NCBI RefSeq assembly: GCF_004339765.1
Contig: NZ_SMGO01000003.1
Location: 124,001-188,000 of the forward strand
Reading direction: 5' to 3'
DNA length: 64,000 nt
From: Albibacterium bauzanense
Lineage (GTDB): Bacteria; Bacteroidota; Bacteroidia; Sphingobacteriales; Sphingobacteriaceae
In this document: positions 34,772-43,903 of the stretch, piece after piece
How the letters are laid out: the number at the start of each line of letters is the position of its first letter
Numbering within the stretch: position 1 is the stretch's first letter
Program-made: the position numbers and the translations under genes
The notes under the pieces: model-generated
The model's input: only the letters and a program-made list of their open reading frames with translations
Database searches by the model: none
What the model was told of the DNA's origin: nothing

Positions 34772-36121
34772 ATGACTAAGCGAGTTTTAAGCTCAATACT
34801 CTTCGTGTCTTTCATCGGCATTTTATCTTCATGCTCGGTAACTAAACGCTACCAGTCGCCTGAAATTAGCACGGATAGCCTTTATAGAGATGTAACTACA
34901 ACAGATACCAATACAATTGCTCATTTAAGCTGGGATGAAGTATTTACCGATCCTGCCTTACAAAACCTGATTCAAAGAGGTTTAGATTATAACCTGGATC
35001 TATTATCAGCTTATACCCGTATCCAACAAGCACAAGCATATTTTGATCAAAGTAAGGCTGCTTTACTACCTAGCCTGAGTTTAGGTGCAGGAGCTACCAG
35101 TGCGAAAACTCAATATACATTAGGTGCGTCATCGGCTTGGGAACTTGATATCTGGGGTAGACTCAGCAGTAGTAAAAGAGCAGAATTTGCCAATTTACTT
35201 CAAACTGAAACAGCTGCAAAAGCTATACAAACAGGTCTGATATCATCCATTGCAAATTATTATTATCGTTTATTAGCAATGGACCAGCAACTGCAAATTA
35301 CTCAGCAAACAGTTATAAACTGGGATACGACAGTAGCAACGATGAAAGCTTTGAAAGAAGCAGCAACTGTTACTGAAGCCGCTGTTGTACAAAGTGAAGC
35401 GCAGCGCTATGCAGCCGAAGTTACTATTCCTGATCTTAAACAATCTATTAAAGAAATAGAAAATGCATTAAGTATATTGATAGGTTCTGTGCCAGGAGGT
35501 ATAGAAAGAGGTCAGTTAATCAATCAACAAACATTAAGTTCTCTTAATACTGGAGTACCTGCTCAACTGCTAGCCAACCGTCCGGATGTAATGCAGGCAG
35601 AACTAAATTTCAGATCACAATTTGAATTAACCAATGTAGCAAGAGCATCATTCTACCCTACTCTTTCTATTACCGGCACTGCAGGTTTTAGTTCAGATGT
35701 ATTAAATACTTTATTGGATCCAGGTTCATGGCTAGCCAGCATAAGCGGAAGTTTAACGCAGCCTATTTTTAATAAACGCGCTAACAGAACTCGTTTAGAA
35801 GTTGCATTAGCTCAACAAGAAGAAGCTAGATTAAATTTTAAAAATACCCTTTTGGTGGCCGGACAAGAGGTTTCAAATGCTTTATCATCATTTGAAACAG
35901 CTAAACAAAAAATAGCGATTCGTTCAAAGCAAACGGATGCCCTTCAAAAATCAGCTGATTATTCTCAGGAGTTACTTGAGAATGGTTTTGCGAATTATAC
36001 GGAAGTAATTACCGCCAGACAAAGTTTATTACAAGCCCAGCTTTCAAGTGTTAATGATCGTTTGCAACAGCTAACAGCCATTGTAAACCTTTATCGTTCA
36101 CTAGGCGGTGGATGGAAATAA
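34772..36121 (+). CDS. NodT-family outer-membrane efflux lipoprotein
   Basis: This protein is about 449 residues from the ATG at 34772, with a lipoprotein signal sequence and lipobox LSSC (MTKRVLSSILFVSFIGILSS then Cys21). The channel signature is YNLDLLSAYTRIQQAQAYF near residue 80. Typical NodT elements PAQLLANRPDVMQAELNFRS and LTQPIFNKRANRTRLEVALA are present. It is the outer-membrane exit duct of the second tripartite pump. An ATG at 34754, overlapping the pump stop by eight bases, is an alternative start that would put six extra residues before the signal peptide. The later start is preferred because it begins the lipoprotein signal directly. Confidence 0.9.
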   Translation: MTKRVLSSILFVSFIGILSSCSVTKRYQSPEISTDSLYRDVTTTDTNTIAHLSWDEVFTDPALQNLIQRGLDYNLDLLSAYTRIQQAQAYFDQSKAALLPSLSLGAGATSAKTQYTLGASSAWELDIWGRLSSSKRAEFANLLQTETAAKAIQTGLISSIANYYYRLLAMDQQLQITQQTVINWDTTVATMKALKEAATVTEAAVVQSEAQRYAAEVTIPDLKQSIKEIENALSILIGSVPGGIERGQLINQQTLSSLNTGVPAQLLANRPDVMQAELNFRSQFELTNVARASFYPTLSITGTAGFSSDVLNTLLDPGSWLASISGSLTQPIFNKRANRTRLEVALAQQEEARLNFKNTLLVAGQEVSNALSSFETAKQKIAIRSKQTDALQKSADYSQELLENGFANYTEVITARQSLLQAQLSSVNDRLQQLTAIVNLYRSLGGGWK

Positions 36122-36193
36122 AGTTTCTTAGATTGGTCTCGATGTTTATTATATGCTTGAAATAAACGGTTGATTATTCTATCTTTGCGCACC

Positions 36194-36265
36194 GTCCCCG
36201 TAGTTCAATGGATAGAATGTCAGATTCCGGTTCTGATGATATGAGTTCGAATCTCGTCGGGGACA
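36194..36265 (+). tRNA. tRNA-Arg (anticodon CCG)
   Basis: The 72-base cloverleaf has acceptor arms GTCCCCG and CGGGGAC with discriminator A. The D-arm is GTTC...GAAT and the anticodon stem is TCAGA/TCTGA with loop TTCCGGT, giving anticodon CCG (codon CGG). The T-arm is ATGAG-TTCGAAT-CTCGT. The CCA end is not encoded. A strong terminator follows. Confidence 0.93.
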
Positions 36266-36271
36266 CATATA

Positions 36272-36320
36272 ACCCGTATAAGTAGCTTTAAAACAACTAC
36301 TTACACGGGTTTATTTTTTT
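36272..36320 (+). terminator. Intrinsic terminator after tRNA-Arg
   Basis: ACCCGTATAAGTAG (36272-36285) pairs with CTACTTACACGGGT (36297-36310) with one mismatch and an 11-base loop. It is followed by TTATTTTTTT. Textbook Rho-independent terminator for the tRNA transcript. Confidence 0.9.
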
Positions 36321-36342
36321 AATACTTCTTTGATAGAATACC

Positions 36343-37239
36343 CTATTTCGACTTATTCAGGAACCAATCCCAAACTAATTTTGAAACATCAGCAATAATT
36401 TCTTCATTAACTTCCTGACTCTCTTTCGAATTGGAAACGAGAACACTTATTGCAACCTTTTCTCCAGTAGGTAGGACAACAATCCCCACATCGTTTATTG
36501 CAGCAGTTATTCCTTCTTCATTTGTACCGGAGGTACCTGTTTTGTGGGCAACTACTGTACCGGTTGGCAGTTTCCCTTTTATTCTCTTCTCCCCTGTTTT
36601 AGTTTCTACCATTGTATTCCACAGAAAATCATAACTTTCTTTCGACAGAATATTGCCTGTATTAAATTTACGCAACACGTCAATAGTTGATGTTGGTGTG
36701 GTCCAGTTCAAAAACTGAATGTTCCATTCTCTATGCATATCTTCTTCATTAACCTGAATGGAAAAGTCTTTAACACCAATTTTATGTATATAATTATTTA
36801 CTACTTCTGCACCTCCAATCAGTCTTAAAAGAATATCACATCCATTATTATCACTTTGCGCAATGGTATATTCAAGGATCTTAGCTATTGTAAGCTGAAC
36901 ATTACCATTTGGATAATCATCCCGGATAGGACTCCAGGTATCAGGCAATAGGTCACTTTTCTTAATTAATATTTTTTGATTCAATGATAATTCTCCCTTA
37001 TCTACTTTATCCAATACTGCTAAAGCAATATGAAATTTAAAAACACTTTGTAAAGGATAATGGATCTGATTATTAACACTTAATGTGTCTCCCTTTTCAA
37101 AACCAAAAACAGCAACTCCCACAGTTGCCTTTTTTGATATAAGAATTTGTTCTATTTGTTGTCTTAGTAAATCTGTCTGTGCAAAGGCAGCAAAGGATAA
37201 GAAGGAAAACAACATTACACTTATGAATTTCTTTATCAT
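36343..37239 (-). CDS. Class A beta-lactamase, subclass A2 type (PER/VEB/CepA-like)
   Basis: This 298-residue periplasmic serine hydrolase opens the beta-lactam ring. The signal peptide ends AAFAQ (residue 21). The catalytic elements are complete: Ser65-x-x-Lys68 in QSVFKFH, the SDN triad Ser129-Asp130-Asn131, the omega-loop Glu165 in VNEEDMHREWN, and Lys233-Thr-Gly in HKTGTSGTN. The omega-loop pattern NEExMH matches the A2 group found in Bacteroidota (CfxA, CepA, PER, VEB, CME). Substrate range cannot be told from the sequence. It is a single gene facing tRNA-Arg with no insertion sequence or integrase nearby, so it is probably a resident chromosomal gene. Confidence 0.93.
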   Translation of the reverse strand: MIKKFISVMLFSFLSFAAFAQTDLLRQQIEQILISKKATVGVAVFGFEKGDTLSVNNQIHYPLQSVFKFHIALAVLDKVDKGELSLNQKILIKKSDLLPDTWSPIRDDYPNGNVQLTIAKILEYTIAQSDNNGCDILLRLIGGAEVVNNYIHKIGVKDFSIQVNEEDMHREWNIQFLNWTTPTSTIDVLRKFNTGNILSKESYDFLWNTMVETKTGEKRIKGKLPTGTVVAHKTGTSGTNEEGITAAINDVGIVVLPTGEKVAISVLVSNSKESQEVNEEIIADVSKLVWDWFLNKSK

Positions 37240-37598
37240 AATACTTGAATTGTCTTTTAGAAATCAATGTAATAAAATTAATAAAACTTCGATGCATTGT
37301 ATTCCTTTTAAAAATGATCCCTCTCTTTTAAAACTAATAGACAACTCTTTTGTTGAGGTTTAGGAAAGTGCATTGGACACTCTGTATAAAACAGTATGAA
37401 TTAAAATAATCCGTTAGATTTAATTAACAAACATTGAATGAATAAACAACTACTATTCAAACCTTTATATAACAATTTCCACAAGCAGTTCGTAGAACTT
37501 ATTACTTTCTATTCCTTAATAGTGAACTTTCAATTTCATTTCACAAGTTTTTTTATGTAGTATTATATTACGTAGTACTCTAACCTGAATTAATAAAT
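37240..37598. other. Intergenic region between beta-lactamase and AI-2E permease genes
   Basis: These roughly 360 AT-rich bases lie between divergent genes. No convincing gene, RNA or terminator is seen. The direct repeat GTAGTA (37557 and 37573) near the permease start could be a regulatory site, but support is thin. No MecI/BlaI-type dyad was found. Confidence 0.4.
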
Positions 37599-38756
37599 AT
37601 GGAGCAAAACCCTCTCTCACAAACTTCTGTCTTTACAGTAGCTGCACGGTTAATTAGCATCGTTTTAATTATTTTAATTATGTACTGCTTACAAGGCGTC
37701 CTGGTACCCTTGCTCTTTAGTATGTTAATTGCCATTACATTATATCCTTTAGCAAGAAGAATGGAGATGTGGAAATTCCCACGCTTACTATCTTCAATTA
37801 TTGCTGTTATCATTGGCATTATTGTGATTGCAGGACTTATTTACCTAATTGTGAATCAGGCTCTTAATATTGGAAAGAATGGTGATGACATGGCCGATAA
37901 GCTTCAGGGTATACTTACCGTCATTTTAAACTGGGCAAACACGAAATTAGGGGTGACCGATGTAATGATATCCCAGAAATTCCATGAGTTTACAGACAAT
38001 GCATTATCGAATGCAACAACCTATTTGCAAACAGCATTTAGTTCAATAGGAGGAATTTTATCAAGCGTGGTTTTAGTTCCATTATTTGTATTCTTTATGC
38101 TTTACTATCGCGATTTCTTTCGTGAGTTCTTCTTAATTTCATTTAAATCTACAGGAAAGGAACGCGTACACACTATTCTGAATAATATCTATAGCGTAGT
38201 TCAAAATTACCTGGTAGGCTTAATTACTGTCATGGGTATTGTTGCAATATTAAATACAATAGGCTTACTGGTAATGGGGATTGGTTACGCATGGTTTTTC
38301 GGTATATTAGCTGCTCTATTAATGCTCATCCCTTATATTGGTATAGCAATCGGCTCTATTTTACCTGCATTATTTGCCATCGCTACAAAGGACAATGCAT
38401 GGTATTCAATAGGTGTAATTGTTTGGTTTCAAGTCGTTCAGTTTCTAGAAGCCAATTTAATAACACCCAATATAGTGGGCAGTAAAGTAAGTATTAACCC
38501 ACTAATGTCTATCGTTGGACTACTATTAGGTGGGATGCTATTCGGTTTGGCTGGTTTGATCCTGGCTCTTCCATTAATTGCTATTACGAAAGTGATCTTG
38601 GATTCTATTCCATCCCTTTCACACTTCGGATTTCTAATTGGCGAACCTGATAAAATCCATTTAAAGCCCCAAGCTAGTTTTATTAACATAAAAAGAAAGC
38701 AAACAAAGGCACCTAAGATTGAGAAAAAACAAGGAAATATTCCACCTAAAGAATAA
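37599..38756 (+). CDS. AI-2E family transporter (PerM/UPF0118)
   Basis: This 385-residue inner-membrane protein has about eight hydrophobic segments. Two are near the N-terminus (IVLIILIMYCLQGVLVPLLF), a periplasmic/amphipathic stretch runs from 100 to 150, and the rest follow. The family motif region VQFLEANLITPNIVGSKVSI lies near residue 288, followed by NPLMSIVGLLLGGMLFG. Members include the AI-2 exporter TqsA and sodium-dependent exporters, but most have no known substrate. The C-terminal 30 residues are lysine-rich (KRKQTKAPKIEKKQ) and outside the domain. Single gene. Confidence 0.87.
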   Translation: MEQNPLSQTSVFTVAARLISIVLIILIMYCLQGVLVPLLFSMLIAITLYPLARRMEMWKFPRLLSSIIAVIIGIIVIAGLIYLIVNQALNIGKNGDDMADKLQGILTVILNWANTKLGVTDVMISQKFHEFTDNALSNATTYLQTAFSSIGGILSSVVLVPLFVFFMLYYRDFFREFFLISFKSTGKERVHTILNNIYSVVQNYLVGLITVMGIVAILNTIGLLVMGIGYAWFFGILAALLMLIPYIGIAIGSILPALFAIATKDNAWYSIGVIVWFQVVQFLEANLITPNIVGSKVSINPLMSIVGLLLGGMLFGLAGLILALPLIAITKVILDSIPSLSHFGFLIGEPDKIHLKPQASFINIKRKQTKAPKIEKKQGNIPPKE

Positions 38757-38783
38757 TTCTGCTCGTTTTACAAATCAAAGATT

Positions 38784-38791
38784 TATCTTTG
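38784..38791 (+). promoter_or_regulatory. Probable -7 box of the lepA-folD-queE unit
   Basis: TATCTTTG fits TAnnTTTG and lies 30 bases before the lepA ATG. The -33 element is not evident. Confidence 0.4.
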
Positions 38792-38821
38792 CCTTTTAAA
38801 ACGCATTTCTTATTCCCTTAA

Positions 38822-40609
38822 ATGAAGCATATTCGCAATTTTTGTATTATTGCCCATATCGATCATGGTAAAAGTACCCTCGCTGATCGCTTATTGGAAC
38901 ATACACAGACAGTAACTCAACGTGAGTCTCAAAACCAGGTATTGGATAATATGGACTTAGAAAGAGAACGTGGTATTACCATTAAGAGTCATGCAATTCA
39001 GATGGACTATATCTTTGAAGGTCAAAAATATATTTTCAATTTAATTGATACTCCCGGACACGTCGATTTTTCATACGAAGTTTCACGTTCAATAGCTGCC
39101 TGTGAAGGTGCCTTATTGATTGTAGACGCTTCTCAAGGTATTCAAGCACAAACCATTTCCAATCTTTATCTGGCTATGGAGCATGATCTTGAAATAATTC
39201 CTATTTTAAACAAAATGGACTTACCTGGTGCTATGCCAGAAGAAGTAAAAGACCAGATTATTGAATTAATAGGTGGAAGCAGAGAAGATATTATTCCGGC
39301 ATCCGGAAAAACCGGATTAGGTGTAGATAAGATCTTAGAAGCCATTATAAAAAGGGTTCCGGCACCTGTGGGTGACCCGGAGGCTCCGTTGCAAGCTCTG
39401 ATATTTGATTCGGTGTATAATTCCTTCCGTGGAATTATGGCTTACTTCAAAGTTCAGAATGGAGAAATAAAAAAAGGGGACCGCGTAAAATTCATCGCTA
39501 CCGGCAAAGAATATTATGCAGATGAAGTAGGGACGTTAAAGCTTACTCAAGCACCTAAGGATAAAATATCAACTGGTGATGTTGGTTATATCGTTTCTGG
39601 TATTAAAGAAGCTCGGGAAGTAAAAGTTGGAGATACCATCACCAATGTAGCAAGGCCCAGCACTGTAGCTATTCAAGGTTTTGAAGAGGTGAAACCCATG
39701 GTGTTTGCAGGAATATATCCTGTAGATACAGAAGATTATGAAGAACTCAGAGAAAGTATGCATCGTTTGCAATTGAATGATGCATCGCTTGTATTTGAAC
39801 CTGAATCTTCTGCAGCTTTAGGTTTTGGATTCCGTTGCGGCTTCCTTGGTATGCTTCACATGGAGATTATTCAGGAAAGGCTGGAACGAGAGTTTGATAT
39901 GACGGTAATAACTACCGTACCTAACGTTTCTTACATTGCACACACAACAAAAGATGGTGAAATAAAAGTCAACAACCCATCTGATTTACCTGATATAAGT
40001 AAAATTCAATACATTGAAGAACCTTACATTAAGGCTAGCATTATTACAAAATCAGATTATGTTGGCCCGGTAATGTCTTTATGTATTCAAAAAAGAGGGA
40101 TGATTATAAATCAGTCCTATCTGACTTCTGATCGGGTTGAATTAATTTTCGAAATGCCAATGGGAGAAATTGTTTTTGATTTCTATGATAAATTAAAAAC
40201 AATTTCAAAAGGTTATGCATCTTTTGACTACCATCAAATTGGCTATCAGCAATCTGACCTGGTTCGTTTAGATATTCGTTTAAACTCAGAGCCTGTAGAT
40301 GCTCTTTCTTCACTGATACATAGAAGCAACTCGTATGATTTCGGGAAAAGGATCTGTGAGAAATTAAAAGAATTAATTCCACGTCAGCAATTTGAAATTA
40401 TCATTCAAGCATCTATCGGTGCTAAAATTATAGCGAGAGAAAGTGTTCGGGCATTACGTAAAGATGTAACTGCTAAATGTTATGGTGGTGACATTTCCAG
40501 AAAACGTAAACTTCTTGAAAAACAAAAAAAGGGTAAGAAGAGAATGCGCCAGGTAGGGAATGTGGAAATTCCACAATCCGCTTTCATGGCAGTATTAAAA
40601 TTAGACTAA
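38822..40609 (+). CDS. lepA: Elongation factor 4 (ribosome back-translocating GTPase)
   Basis: This 595-residue GTPase has G1 AHIDHGKST near residues 11-19, switch [12 protein letters not shown]3 DTPGHVDF, and G4 NKMDLP. The C-terminal domain characteristic of LepA, not EF-G, is [20 protein letters not shown] followed by [16 protein letters not shown]. It acts on stalled ribosomes and in initiation. It is the first of three closely packed forward genes, with folD 8 bases after its stop. Confidence 0.98.
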   Translation: MKHIRNFCIIAHIDHGKSTLADRLLEHTQTVTQRESQNQVLDNMDLERERGITIKSHAIQMDYIFEGQKYIFNLIDTPGHVDFSYEVSRSIAACEGALLIVDASQGIQAQTISNLYLAMEHDLEIIPILNKMDLPGAMPEEVKDQIIELIGGSREDIIPASGKTGLGVDKILEAIIKRVPAPVGDPEAPLQALIFDSVYNSFRGIMAYFKVQNGEIKKGDRVKFIATGKEYYADEVGTLKLTQAPKDKISTGDVGYIVSGIKEAREVKVGDTITNVARPSTVAIQGFEEVKPMVFAGIYPVDTEDYEELRESMHRLQLNDASLVFEPESSAALGFGFRCGFLGMLHMEIIQERLEREFDMTVITTVPNVSYIAHTTKDGEIKVNNPSDLPDISKIQYIEEPYIKASIITKSDYVGPVMSLCIQKRGMIINQSYLTSDRVELIFEMPMGEIVFDFYDKLKTISKGYASFDYHQIGYQQSDLVRLDIRLNSEPVDALSSLIHRSNSYDFGKRICEKLKELIPRQQFEIIIQASIGAKIIARESVRALRKDVTAKCYGGDISRKRKLLEKQKKGKKRMRQVGNVEIPQSAFMAVLKLD

Positions 40610-40617
40610 AAGATACA

Positions 40618-41496
40618 ATGGAATTATTAGACGGTAAACTTGTTTCAGCAAAAATAAAAGAGGATATTGCTGCGGAAGCTCTTGACTTTTTTAATAAGAA
40701 TGGCAGAAAACCACATCTGGTAGCTATTCTTGTTGGTAATGACGGTGGAAGTGAAACCTACGTTGCCAGTAAAATGAGAAATTGTGAAAAAGTAAACTTT
40801 CAATCTTCTCTGGTGCGATACGATGATCATGTTTCTGAAGAAGAGGTTCTTCAAAAAATAAGAGAAATTAATGCCGATGAGACTGTAGATGGATTAATTG
40901 TACAGCTTCCTTTACCTAAACATATCGATCCTGAAAAAGTCACAGAAACAATAGACTATAGAAAAGATGTGGATGGTTTTCACCCAATCAACTTAGGTAG
41001 AATGATGCGGAACTTACCATGTTTTATTCCTGCTACTCCCTATGGTATTATGTTAATGCTTGAATACTACCAAATAGAAACCTCTGGCAAACATGCGGTA
41101 GTAGTTGGCCGAAGTAATATTGTTGGCAGCCCAATGAGTATTTTACTTGCTCGTAATAGTCAGCCCGGCAATTGTACGGTTACACTTACACATAGCAGAA
41201 CAAAAAATCTTCCTGAGTTTATAAAACAAGCTGATATTATTGTTGCAGCTATAGGAAAAAAGAACTTCGTCACTGCTGATATGGTAAAAGATGGCGCTAT
41301 CATAATTGATGTTGGAATCAATAGAGAACAATCTTCTGAAACAAAATCAGGCTATAAACTGTTCGGAGATGTTGATTTCGAGAATGTTGCATCTAAAAGT
41401 TCATGGATTAGTCCGGTACCAGGCGGCGTTGGGTTAATGACTATTGTTGGATTATTAAAGAACACATTAAAGTCAGCAAAAAAGGAAATCTACTAA
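40618..41496 (+). CDS. folD: Bifunctional methylenetetrahydrofolate dehydrogenase/cyclohydrolase
   Basis: This 292-residue cytoplasmic enzyme converts 5,10-methylene-THF to 10-formyl-THF in two steps. Signatures are ETYVASKMRNCEKVNF near residue 46 (with the catalytic Lys), DGLIVQLPLPKHID near 93, and the NADP segment VVVGRSNIVGSPMSILLARN near 160. The end is SSWISPVPGGVGLMTIVGLL. Length is normal. The TAA stop shares its last base with the queE ATG (TAATG), indicating translational coupling. Confidence 0.97.
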   Translation: MELLDGKLVSAKIKEDIAAEALDFFNKNGRKPHLVAILVGNDGGSETYVASKMRNCEKVNFQSSLVRYDDHVSEEEVLQKIREINADETVDGLIVQLPLPKHIDPEKVTETIDYRKDVDGFHPINLGRMMRNLPCFIPATPYGIMLMLEYYQIETSGKHAVVVGRSNIVGSPMSILLARNSQPGNCTVTLTHSRTKNLPEFIKQADIIVAAIGKKNFVTADMVKDGAIIIDVGINREQSSETKSGYKLFGDVDFENVASKSSWISPVPGGVGLMTIVGLLKNTLKSAKKEIY

Positions 41497-42119
41497 TGAA
41501 TAATTCAGTCCCAGAAGATGGCACTTTACTTCCTTTAATGGAAGAATTTTATACAATCCAGGGCGAAGGTTATAATACAGGCAAAGCTGCCTATTTTATT
41601 CGTCTCGGAGGTTGTGATGTTGGTTGCCACTGGTGTGATGTAAAAGAAAGTTGGGATGCTTCTATTCATCCTTTAACTGCTGCTGACAAGATTGTTGAGC
41701 ACGCAAAACAGCATCCTGCAAAAACAGTAGTCGTAACGGGTGGAGAGCCCCTCATTTACAATATGGATTACCTTACCAGGAAGTTAAAAGAAAATGGGAT
41801 ACAAACCTTTATCGAGACTTCCGGAGCATATCCACTTTCAGGAGAATGGGACTGGATCTGTTTGTCTCCTAAAAAATTCAAATCACCCCGTCCAGATATT
41901 ACTCCCTTTGCTCACGAATTAAAGATCATTGTCTTCAATAAAAGTGATTTTCAATGGGCAGAAGATTATGCGAAATTGGTTTCTCCCGGTTGTAAGCTTT
42001 ATTTACAACCAGAATGGTCAAATGCTGCTAAAATGACCCCACTCATCATTGAGTATGTAATGAACAATCCTAAATGGGAAGTTTCATTACAGACCCATAA
42101 GTTTATGAATATTCCTTAA
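41496..42119 (+). CDS. queE: 7-carboxy-7-deazaguanine synthase (radical SAM)
   Basis: This enzyme catalyses the ring contraction of carboxy-tetrahydropterin on the route to queuosine. The family C-x3-C-x2-C cluster is Cys40, Cys44, Cys47 in GGCDVGCHWCDVKESW. MEEFYTIQGEGYNTGKAAY before it and VVTGGEPLI near residue 85 are diagnostic. Length is 207. No other queuosine genes (queC, queD, queF) are in the window. It converges with the Mla operon, leaving only four bases between stops and no hairpin. Confidence 0.95.
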   Translation: MNNSVPEDGTLLPLMEEFYTIQGEGYNTGKAAYFIRLGGCDVGCHWCDVKESWDASIHPLTAADKIVEHAKQHPAKTVVVTGGEPLIYNMDYLTRKLKENGIQTFIETSGAYPLSGEWDWICLSPKKFKSPRPDITPFAHELKIIVFNKSDFQWAEDYAKLVSPGCKLYLQPEWSNAAKMTPLIIEYVMNNPKWEVSLQTHKFMNIP

Positions 42120-42123
42120 TTCC

Positions 42124-43128
42124 TTATTGATTACTGTTTTCAATAGAATCCTTTAAAGCTGCTTCAGCTTTCTTTGCTTCCCTTCTAAAGAAACCACGAA
42201 ATAGAAAGTTAGATTGTAAAGCTTCCATATTTCTATCTAGTTTATAAGTGCTTGACTCTAAATTACCCATGGTTTGTTTTAACTGATCGGCTGTTTCAGG
42301 ATCATTCAATAATAGTCCTAAGGCATTATCACTATCATTAAGCTTACTACTTGCATCACTTAGATTCTTAGTTAATTCAGAGGTATTTTGAGTAACGCTT
42401 TCTAACTGCGCAACAGATGCCTTAAGACTTTTGAAAACAACAGTATCCGTTAACAGTTCATTTGTTAAACCACCCTTATTATTTAATTGAGCAGTAAACC
42501 TTTCCAGGTTCTCTGAAACTCTCTTGGAGTTCAAAGCAGCCTGATTTAAGTTCAACATCATCGCCTTCATATTTACAGCCATCATAGAATCTGTAAAAAA
42601 CGCACCGATAGTACCCTCTCCTCTTCTAACTCTTTCACTAAGATTCTTAATATCATCTGTTATTGAAACCAGGTTCTGATTATTTACCTGTAAAGTTGCC
42701 ATCATGGCTTCTGTATCATTTCCTTCTTTTGAACGCAGCTGATCTCCATTTTCGATATAAGCCATATCGCTGCTTCCTCCTTCAATGACAATCATTTTAT
42801 TACCAATAAAGCCTTCTGAGCTAATAACAGCAACAGCATCCTTACGAACATATTCTTTCGATGCTTCATTAATAACCATATCAATTTCTACACGGCTATC
42901 TTCTGTGAAGTTCACTTCTCTGATCGTTCCTATTTTAACACCTGAGAACCAAACATTTCCACCTTTTTTCAATCCGCCAACATTGTCAAAAACTGCTGTC
43001 ACATGTACTACGTTGCCAAATCGGTTCTGTTGTCCTCCCATTATAAAGATTCCTGCAAGTAGAATAGCAATGCCTAAAAAGACAAATAAACCTACAATAA
43101 TCGAACGTTTTCTTTCTGCTGAATTCAT
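42124..43128 (-). CDS. MlaD-like MCE-domain lipid transport protein
   Basis: This 334-residue protein has one N-terminal membrane anchor (IIVGLFVFLGIAILLAGIFI, residues about 10-30). An MCE domain follows at about 36-120 (NVVHVTAVFDNVGGLKKGGN then VWFSGVKIGTIREV). A long helical C-terminal part with repeated leucine/asparagine-rich segments fits a periplasmic helical tube. It binds phospholipid in the ABC system with the ATPase and permease directly upstream (gaps 1 base and overlap). Homologues maintain outer-membrane lipid asymmetry. A substrate other than phospholipid is possible. Confidence 0.9.
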   Translation of the reverse strand: MNSAERKRSIIVGLFVFLGIAILLAGIFIMGGQQNRFGNVVHVTAVFDNVGGLKKGGNVWFSGVKIGTIREVNFTEDSRVEIDMVINEASKEYVRKDAVAVISSEGFIGNKMIVIEGGSSDMAYIENGDQLRSKEGNDTEAMMATLQVNNQNLVSITDDIKNLSERVRRGEGTIGAFFTDSMMAVNMKAMMLNLNQAALNSKRVSENLERFTAQLNNKGGLTNELLTDTVVFKSLKASVAQLESVTQNTSELTKNLSDASSKLNDSDNALGLLLNDPETADQLKQTMGNLESSTYKLDRNMEALQSNFLFRGFFRREAKKAEAALKDSIENSNQ

Positions 43129-43129
43129 A

Positions 43130-43903
43130 TTATTCTATAAAATTATAATCACGAAACGGTTTAACCCTTGGATCATCGGTATCGAAGATATCATTGAAGT
43201 TGCCTTGTCTCTCAAAAGTTCCGTCAAGTAACATTACAATACGATCGCCAACACTCTTTGCGCAAGCTAAATCATGGGTAATAATTATGGATGAAGTCTT
43301 GAAGCGATCTTGAACTTCATTTATTAATTTGTTAATTTCTATACAAGTTATGGGATCAAGCCCGGCAGTAGGCTCATCATAAAGCATAATTTGAGGCTGT
43401 AAAATCAATGTTCTGGCAATACCAATCCGTTTTCGCTGTCCACCGGAAAGTTCAGAAGGCATTTGATCAATAGATTGTAATAAATCTACCGCCTCAAGTA
43501 CAGTTGTTACTGCTGTGTTTATTTCTTTACGTGTTAAATGTCGATTTACACGCACCAACGGAAACTCTAAGTTTTCTCGAACGGTCATACTATCATAAAG
43601 CGCACTACTTTGAAATGAAAATCCTACTTTCAAACGCAATGCTTGTAAATCTTTTACAGGGATATCTTTCAAAGAATGCCCTAAAACCTCAACTAATCCA
43701 CTATCTGCCTGCAGTAAACCAACGATGATCTTAATCAACACAGACTTTCCTGTTCCCGATCTACCTAAAACTACTAAATTCTCGCCCTGATACAAGTCCA
43801 GGTTTACGCCTCGCAAAATATGCAAATCACCAAAAGATTTATAGAGGTCCCGAATCGTAATAACCGGTTCATCGTATTTTATAAACTCTTTTACCTTCTT
43901 CAT
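43130..43903 (-). CDS. MlaF-like ABC transporter ATPase
   Basis: This 257-residue cytoplasmic ATPase has Walker A GRSGTGKSVLIK near residue 48, a Q-loop in FSFQSSALYDSMTVREN, signature LSGGQRKRIGIARTL near 148, and Walker B IMLYDEPTAGLDP. The switch His is in IIITHDLACAKSVGDR. It powers lipid movement through the MlaE-like permease and MlaD-like partner. It starts as its upstream neighbour ends, with the base of the ATG shared (TAATG). Confidence 0.95.
   Translation of the reverse strand: MKKVKEFIKYDEPVITIRDLYKSFGDLHILRGVNLDLYQGENLVVLGRSGTGKSVLIKIIVGLLQADSGLVEVLGHSLKDIPVKDLQALRLKVGFSFQSSALYDSMTVRENLEFPLVRVNRHLTRKEINTAVTTVLEAVDLLQSIDQMPSELSGGQRKRIGIARTLILQPQIMLYDEPTAGLDPITCIEINKLINEVQDRFKTSSIIITHDLACAKSVGDRIVMLLDGTFERQGNFNDIFDTDDPRVKPFRDYNFIE

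Noticed and set aside
36194-36320. Attachment site of a genomic island at tRNA-Arg
   Set aside because: No integrase, no repeated tRNA 3' end and no change in composition were seen around it.
42785-43231. 148-codon forward frame opposite the MCE gene
   Set aside because: Antisense shadow of the MlaD-like gene and the end of the ATPase gene.
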